DNA from: BP-464 sp963825415
GTDB lineage: Bacteria > Actinomycetota > Thermoleophilia > Solirubrobacterales > Solirubrobacteraceae
NCBI GenBank assembly: GCA_963825415.1
Contig: CAWGTD010000006.1
Span: 496,001 to 560,000 of the forward strand
DNA length: 64,000 nucleotides
Reading direction: 5' to 3'
Shown here: piece after piece, positions 59,630-64,000 of the stretch
How the letters are laid out: each line of letters starts with the position of its first letter
Position numbering within the stretch: the stretch's first letter is position 1
Made by a program: the position numbers and the translations under genes
The notes under the pieces: model-generated
The model's input: the letters and a program-made list of their open reading frames with translations, nothing else
Told to the model about the DNA's origin: nothing
Database searches by the model: none

Positions 59630-60616
59630 TCAGCCGCGACGCAGCGCCAGGCGTGCCGTGCGCAGGCCGCCGTAGCGGACGAGCAGGGCGATCAGCCCGA
59701 CGAACGTGATCGGCACGAACAGCACGAACCGCACGAGGACGACGTAGGGCAGCGCAACCCCCGCGCCGCCCGCGCGCACGAGCCGGACGCCGAGCAGCAC
59801 CGCCGCGTCGTAGGTCCCGACGTAGCCGGGAGCGGCGGGCACCATCGCCGCGAGGTTGGCCAGCGCCATCACGTACAGACCCCCGGAGAACCCGAGGTGC
59901 ACGCCCGCGACGCCGCCGACGATCGCGTAGACGGCGCCCTCGGCCAGCCACAGAATCACCGACAGAGCCAAGGCCGTGGCGCCCACGGTGCCCGCCAACC
60001 GGCGGGTGGGCGCCAACAGCGCGGTGAGCAGCGTCCACAGCCGGTGCGCCGAGCCATCCGAGCGCCGGCTGAGCAGCACGGCGAGCGCGGCGACCGCCAC
60101 CAGCGCCGCGACGATGCCGGCGGTCATCGCGCGCGAGATTCCCAGCGGCAGGCCGGCAACCGCGACCAGGACCGCGAAGACTCCCAGCAGCGCGATCGCA
60201 TCGAGCAGGCGCTCGGCGACGAGCGCACCGAATGCGTCGCGCCGCGGCGCGCCGGCGCGCCCCGCGGAAAGCATCGCCTTCATCACGTCGCCCGCGCGCG
60301 CGGGAAGGGCGTTGTTGCCCATGTAGCCGACGGTCGTCAGCGCGTAGGCGTCCGCACGCGAGCCGCGCACACCGCTCAGCGCCAGCAGCCGGTGCCAGCG
60401 CTCACCACGGAGGAGCGTCGCAAGCGCGTAGAGGGCCAGCGCCCCGGCCAGCGGGCCCGCTGCCTCGGCGAACGACGGCAGCGCGGGCAGGTCCTGATGC
60501 TCGGCCCACCACGCAACGCCCGCGAGGGCGAGCAGGCTGACCGCAACCTGCAGGAAGAGCGCGCGCGACCGGTGCCCGGGTTGGGCCCGCTGCCGTGCGG
60601 CCGCGCCTGCGGCCAT
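59630..60616 (-). CDS. Flippase-like/LPG-synthase-transmembrane-family protein (UPF0104)
   Basis: 328 residues with about eight membrane helices (FLQVAVSLLALAGVAWWA, LAGALALYALATLLRG, AIALLGVFAVLVAVAGLPLG, LALSVILWLAEGAVYAIVGG, YVVLVRFVLFVPITFVGLIALLV). TTVGYMGNNALPARAGDVMKAML is the family signature (GYxxNxxLPxRxGD). Relatives flip lipid-linked saccharides or transfer lysine to phosphatidylglycerol. Here only the membrane part exists, without the aminoacyl-transfer domain, so a lipid-flippase or glycolipid role is more likely. It lies 3 bp after the FAD oxidoreductase gene. Confidence 0.85.
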   Translation of the reverse strand: MAAGAAARQRAQPGHRSRALFLQVAVSLLALAGVAWWAEHQDLPALPSFAEAAGPLAGALALYALATLLRGERWHRLLALSGVRGSRADAYALTTVGYMGNNALPARAGDVMKAMLSAGRAGAPRRDAFGALVAERLLDAIALLGVFAVLVAVAGLPLGISRAMTAGIVAALVAVAALAVLLSRRSDGSAHRLWTLLTALLAPTRRLAGTVGATALALSVILWLAEGAVYAIVGGVAGVHLGFSGGLYVMALANLAAMVPAAPGYVGTYDAAVLLGVRLVRAGGAGVALPYVVLVRFVLFVPITFVGLIALLVRYGGLRTARLALRRG

Positions 60617-60619
60617 CGA

Positions 60620-62164
60620 CTAAGCGGCTTCGCCGGCCAGCGGCTCGCGCATGGCCGGGGTCTCCGGCACGTTGCGGTACGGCTGCTCGGCGTCGGCGTC
60701 GGTCTGCTCCTCGTGGTAGGCCGACTCGACGTTGACGGCCCAGATGTCGTGGGCGGTGCCGCGCAGAAGGTTGTCGACCGCTCGCATCGCGCTGAGCATC
60801 GAGTGGTCGGAGTTGTTGTAGCGATGCAGCCCGTTGCGGCCCACCTGGACAAGCCCGCCGAGCGGATCGAGCCAGCTGCGGATCGCGGCCACGCGGTCGG
60901 CGTACTCGGCGTCGTACATCGGGTAGGCGAGCGGCACCCGCACGACGTGCCCGCGACGGACCTGCTCGGCGCGAGCGAGGCCGAGCTCGACCAGCTCGCG
61001 GGTGGCGAGCTCGACGAGCGCGTCGTCGTCCATCGTCCACAGGTCGTCGCCCTTGAAGGCGAAGTACTCCAGGCCGACGCAGGCGGTGTCGGGGTCGGGC
61101 ACCATCCACGGGCTCCACGAGCGGTAGTTCTGGATGCGGCCCACGCGGACGCTCTCCTCGTGGATGTAGATCCAGTTGTCGGGGAAGAGGTCCTCGCCGT
61201 CCAGCACCAGGGCGACCGTCAGGAAGTCGCGGTAGCGCAGGCCCTGGGCCGCCTCGGCGACCTCGGCGGGCGGCGCCGGATCGGCGATGCCCACCATCGC
61301 GCGCAGCGGCAGCGACGAGATCGTGCCGCGAGGATCGATGACCTCGTCGGGCGTGTGGATGCGCACGACGCGGCCGTCGGAGATCTCCAGGCGCGTGGCG
61401 GGCGTGTTGAGCCGCACCTCGCCGCCGAGCTCCTCGATCGCCGCGGTCATCGTCTCCCACATCTGGCCCGGGCCGTAGCGCGGGTAGTTGAAGCTGTCGA
61501 TCAGCGTCTTGATCTCGTTGTTCTTGTTGCCGAAGAACGCGGCCTTCGCGGCGCTGAAGAACGACAGGCCCTTGATGCGCTGGGCGGCCCACTCGGCGCG
61601 GATCTCGGTGGTCGGCACGCCCCACACCTTCTCGGTGTAGGACTTGAAGAAGTGGTTGTACAGGCGCTTGCCGAAGCGGTTGGAGACCCACTGCTCGAAG
61701 TTGTCCTCGGGCCCCTTGGGCGTGATCGACGCCCACAGGTAGCTCAGCCCGCAGCGCATGACCTCGATCGGCCCGAGCTTGCGGATCACGTCGATGCCCT
61801 TCAGCGGGTAGTCGAGGTAGCGCCCGCGCCAGAAGATGCGCGACATGCGCGGCCGCTGGAGGAACTCGTCGCCCATGATCTCGTGCCAGAGGTCGTCGAC
61901 CTCCTGGTTCTTGGTGAAGAACCGGTGGCCGCCGAGGTCGAACCGGTAGCCGTCGGGATCGACGACGGTCTTGGCCAGCCCGCCGACCTGGTCGTCGGCC
62001 TCGAGGACCACGACCTTGTGACCGGCCTTGGCCAGCAGGTAGCCCGCGGTCAGCCCGGCCGGACCTGCGCCGATGACGACGTAGGGCCTCGGGTCGGAGC
62101 GGGCGAACCGGCTCGCGTCACCCTCGATCGCGCGCAGGGCAGGGAAGTCGGCAGTGGCGGCCAT
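60620..62164 (-). CDS. FAD-dependent oxidoreductase (UDP-galactopyranose-mutase/protoporphyrinogen-oxidase-like)
   Basis: 514 residues from ATG 62164; GTG 62170 is an alternative start. Dinucleotide motif YVVIGAGPAGLTAGYLLAKAGHKVVVLEADDQVGG, followed by DPDGYRFDLGGHRFFTKNQEVDDLW, NHFFKSYTEKVWGVPTTEI and LVQVGRNGLHRYNNSDHSMLSAMRAVDNLL at the C-terminus. This matches the NAD(P)-binding amine-oxidase-like enzymes often found with sugar or polysaccharide genes and related to Glf. The neighbouring lipid-flippase-like and glycosyltransferase genes support a role in cell-surface glycan synthesis. Confidence 0.85.
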   Translation of the reverse strand: MAATADFPALRAIEGDASRFARSDPRPYVVIGAGPAGLTAGYLLAKAGHKVVVLEADDQVGGLAKTVVDPDGYRFDLGGHRFFTKNQEVDDLWHEIMGDEFLQRPRMSRIFWRGRYLDYPLKGIDVIRKLGPIEVMRCGLSYLWASITPKGPEDNFEQWVSNRFGKRLYNHFFKSYTEKVWGVPTTEIRAEWAAQRIKGLSFFSAAKAAFFGNKNNEIKTLIDSFNYPRYGPGQMWETMTAAIEELGGEVRLNTPATRLEISDGRVVRIHTPDEVIDPRGTISSLPLRAMVGIADPAPPAEVAEAAQGLRYRDFLTVALVLDGEDLFPDNWIYIHEESVRVGRIQNYRSWSPWMVPDPDTACVGLEYFAFKGDDLWTMDDDALVELATRELVELGLARAEQVRRGHVVRVPLAYPMYDAEYADRVAAIRSWLDPLGGLVQVGRNGLHRYNNSDHSMLSAMRAVDNLLRGTAHDIWAVNVESAYHEEQTDADAEQPYRNVPETPAMREPLAGEAA

Positions 62165-62236
62165 GGCCACATCGTTGCCCAGGTCCGGCGCGCAGAAGCC
62201 CCGCCGCTAACCGTTCCTAACAGTCCCTAACGTGCG

Positions 62237-63807
62237 TCAGACGCGCCGATAAAGGACCACGCGCACCCCGCGGGGCAGGCGCCGGCCGTCGAAATGCGGG
62301 ATCGCCCGCACGCGGCGCAGCCGCGGTGCGTGGTCGAGCACATGCTCCCAGCGCAGCGAGCGGCGCCGCACGAGGCTCGTCCAGGGCGCCTTCCACCCGG
62401 CGGTCCGCAGGATCGGCACCACGAGCACGAGCTGCTGGCCCTCCCGCAGCGACGCGATGTACCGCGTGGCGGTCGGCTTCGGCCAGGTCTCGCGGTAGCG
62501 ATCCAGCGCGTCGCGCCAGTCCATCACCTCGGTGTCGCGGACGTAACCCAAGCCGCTGGCCCAGCGCAGGCCGGACGGGAAGTAGAAGTGCAGGACCGGG
62601 CACCTGCTCGGGATGCGTGGAGACCACGAGGTCGCCGGGCTTGACCTTGTCCGCGATCAGCACGGCGACGTGATGGACGTCGCTCTTGTTGTTCACAGAC
62701 GTGGTGGGCGGATGCAGCCACAGCCCCGCCAGCAGCGCCGTCGTGACCAGGCCCAGCGTCCCGGCCCGGGCCAGGACCCCGCCCGCCAGGACGATCACGG
62801 GGCCGATCAGCGCCGCGAAGTAGCGCACGCGTCCACGCGGGCGAGATCTGCGAGACCACGAAGGCGAGCGCGAGCGCCGCGAGCAGCATGATCCCCAGCG
62901 CCCGGACCGTCGTCGCCTCCACCGATGGTGTTCGCGGGTTCGAGCTACGGGCGAGCCGATAGGCCGCGACGCCGCTGCCCCCGGCGAGCAGCAGCGCCAC
63001 GCCGGGCCCGGGGCCGCCCGCGAGCGTGGCCAGCGTGCCGGGCAGGTCGGCGAGCGACGGACTGCTCGACCAGGGCGCGCCCGTGTGCCGCAGCTGGGAG
63101 AGCAGCGTGGGAACCCAGGGCAGGTAGAGCAGACCGATCGCCCCGTAGCCCAGCACCGCGTCGCGCATCGAGACCGTTCGCGATCGCAACAGCGGAGCGA
63201 GCGCGATCGCGCTGCCGGCCAGCACGAACAGGCCCCAGTTGTGGGTGTAGAGCAGCGCGGCGCCGGTGAGCGCGAACCCCACGAGCCACCCGCGGCGCCG
63301 GTGCAGGAACGCCAGGGCGTAGGTCGTCGCGAACGCCATCGAGAGCAGGACGACGAGCGCGTACATGCGCGTTTCCTGCGCGTAGTAGTTCAGGAACGGG
63401 TTCAGCGCGGCGACGACCGCCACGATCCACCCGGCGCGCTCGGAGAACAGCGCCCGGCCGGCCGCGAACCCGAGCGGAACCGTCATCAGGGCGAAGGCCA
63501 GCGAGAGGGCGTGGGTACGCGCCTCGCCGTCGCCGAGCACGCGGATCCATACGCCGAGCAGCAGGTAGTACAGCGGCGGCGAGCCATCCTGGCGCAGGAG
63601 CCCCGGGATGTCGTCGAGCGGATGGTTGGCGATGCCGACCGACAGCCCCTCGTCGATCCAGTAGCGGGCATGGATCGCGGTCTCGCGCAGCAGCAGCGAG
63701 ACGGCGATCAAGCCGACGAGGCCGAGGGCCACCCGCACCCGCGTCGAGGTCGGCAGCCGCAGCCGCTCGAACGGCACCGCGGCGGCGTTCACGAGCCGGT
63801 CGGGCAT
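62237..63807 (-). pseudogene. Membrane glycosyltransferase (GT39/ArnT-like), frameshifted
   Basis: From ATG 63807: a first periplasmic loop with HARYWIDEGLSVGIANHPLDDIPGLL (D-E metal motif typical of GT-C enzymes) and about ten membrane helices (WIVAVVAALNPFLNYYAQETRMYALVVLL...). The frame breaks near 62829-62833 after QISPAWT, resumes as RYFAALIGPVIVLAGGV, breaks again near 62597-62599 at VHSTHPEQVP-like sequence (one extra G), and resumes as VLHFYFPSGLRWASG to end at 62237. The intact protein would be about 523 residues and transfers a sugar from a polyprenyl-phosphate donor. Sequencing error in G/C runs is possible. Confidence 0.72.
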
Positions 63808-64000
63808 GCCGCGACGATCCGCCAGTCGGCGCTCGTCGCCAGCGTCCGCAGGCCGCGCAGGTCCCCGAGCGGCGCCAGCGCGGGCAGAGCCGACGCACCG
63901 CGGGTGGTGTGGACCCGGAACACGACGCCGGGCCTTTCGGGGGTGAGATGCACCGCCCTGATGTGGACTCCGAGGCGCCACGCCACCGCGGGCACGAGGT
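63789..64000 (-). CDS. C-terminal end of an unidentified protein (partial)
   Basis: The frame is open to the window edge and ends at 63789, overlapping the next gene by 19 bp. The visible 70 residues (RLGVHIRAVHLTPERPGVVFRVHTTRGASALPALAPLGDLRGLRTLATSADWRIVAAC) show no domain. The overlap implies cotranscription with the GT39-like gene, and the tail fits the soluble end of a membrane glycosyltransferase, but this is a guess. Confidence 0.55.
   Translation of the reverse strand, partial: LVPAVAWRLGVHIRAVHLTPERPGVVFRVHTTRGASALPALAPLGDLRGLRTLATSADWRIVAACPTGS

Noticed and set aside
59621..59640. CTGAG...CTCAG inverted repeat as terminator between the kinase and the flippase-like gene
   Set aside because: Only 5 bp of stem and it overlaps the kinase stop region; too weak to call.

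Overview
The window is about 64 kb of very GC-rich, densely coded DNA with many four-base gene overlaps. It looks like a chromosome segment from a free-living high-GC actinobacterium. Gene content suggests class Thermoleophilia (Solirubrobacter/Conexibacter-like): a SigH-like sigma factor, a PlsC-GpsA fusion, PspA with PspAA/PspAB/HtpX, and paired acyl-CoA dehydrogenases. That placement is inference from gene content. No phage, insertion sequence, CRISPR array or rRNA was seen. One tRNA (Thr, TGT) is present.

Layout. 1-3640: envelope-stress block (HtpX end, PspAB, a CGNR regulator, PspAA, PspA, a thioesterase). 3651-8010: secreted ceramidase-like enzyme, an NlpC/P60 endopeptidase behind a c-di-AMP (ydaO-type) riboswitch, and a frameshifted cell-wall-binding lipoprotein. 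8007-13735: homocysteine methyltransferase, two acyl-CoA dehydrogenases, xseA-xseB and an enolase-like protein. 13741-22545: three secreted S15/CocE hydrolase paralogues (the first broken), a truncated beta-lactamase-like relic, an ABC permease and ATPase facing each other, and an RTX-repeat protein. 22617-32609: thiolase, 3-hydroxyacyl-CoA dehydrogenase, hydrolase, acetyltransferase, CNNM/CorC protein, a frameshifted nitrilase-sialidase protein, pterin dehydratase, a BtuF-like protein and a glycosyltransferase.

32624-44857 is the most unusual region. A four-gene minus-strand operon encodes a secreted protein, a CHASE2 adenylate/guanylate cyclase, a SurA-like helical protein, and a C39-peptidase ABC exporter with two N-terminal cyclic-nucleotide-binding domains. 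Beside it lie a full-length lantibiotic dehydratase (LanB) and a LanC cyclase with its zinc ligands. Together they resemble a class I lanthipeptide system whose export could be gated by a cyclic nucleotide made in the same operon. No precursor peptide gene is visible. Two genes of the operon carry a near-identical promoter/leader module with fixed spacing.

44916-64000 is mostly housekeeping: DUF3307, rhomboid, ECF sigma factor, PlsC-GpsA, tRNA-Thr, FKBP lipoprotein, an aminotransferase that has lost its catalytic lysine, SigH-like sigma factor, rlmB-cysS, an SCP2-hydrolase fusion, acyltransferase, SRPBCC protein, two-component system, a flippase-like membrane protein, FAD oxidoreductase and a frameshifted membrane glycosyltransferase.

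Two window-wide habits stand out. Many start codons sit 6-12 nt after a TANNNT -10 box, which implies leaderless or nearly leaderless mRNAs. Four convergent gene pairs share one CTAG as both stop codons. Four genes carry frameshifts, at least three of them within or beside short C/G runs; these may be assembly errors rather than real decay.
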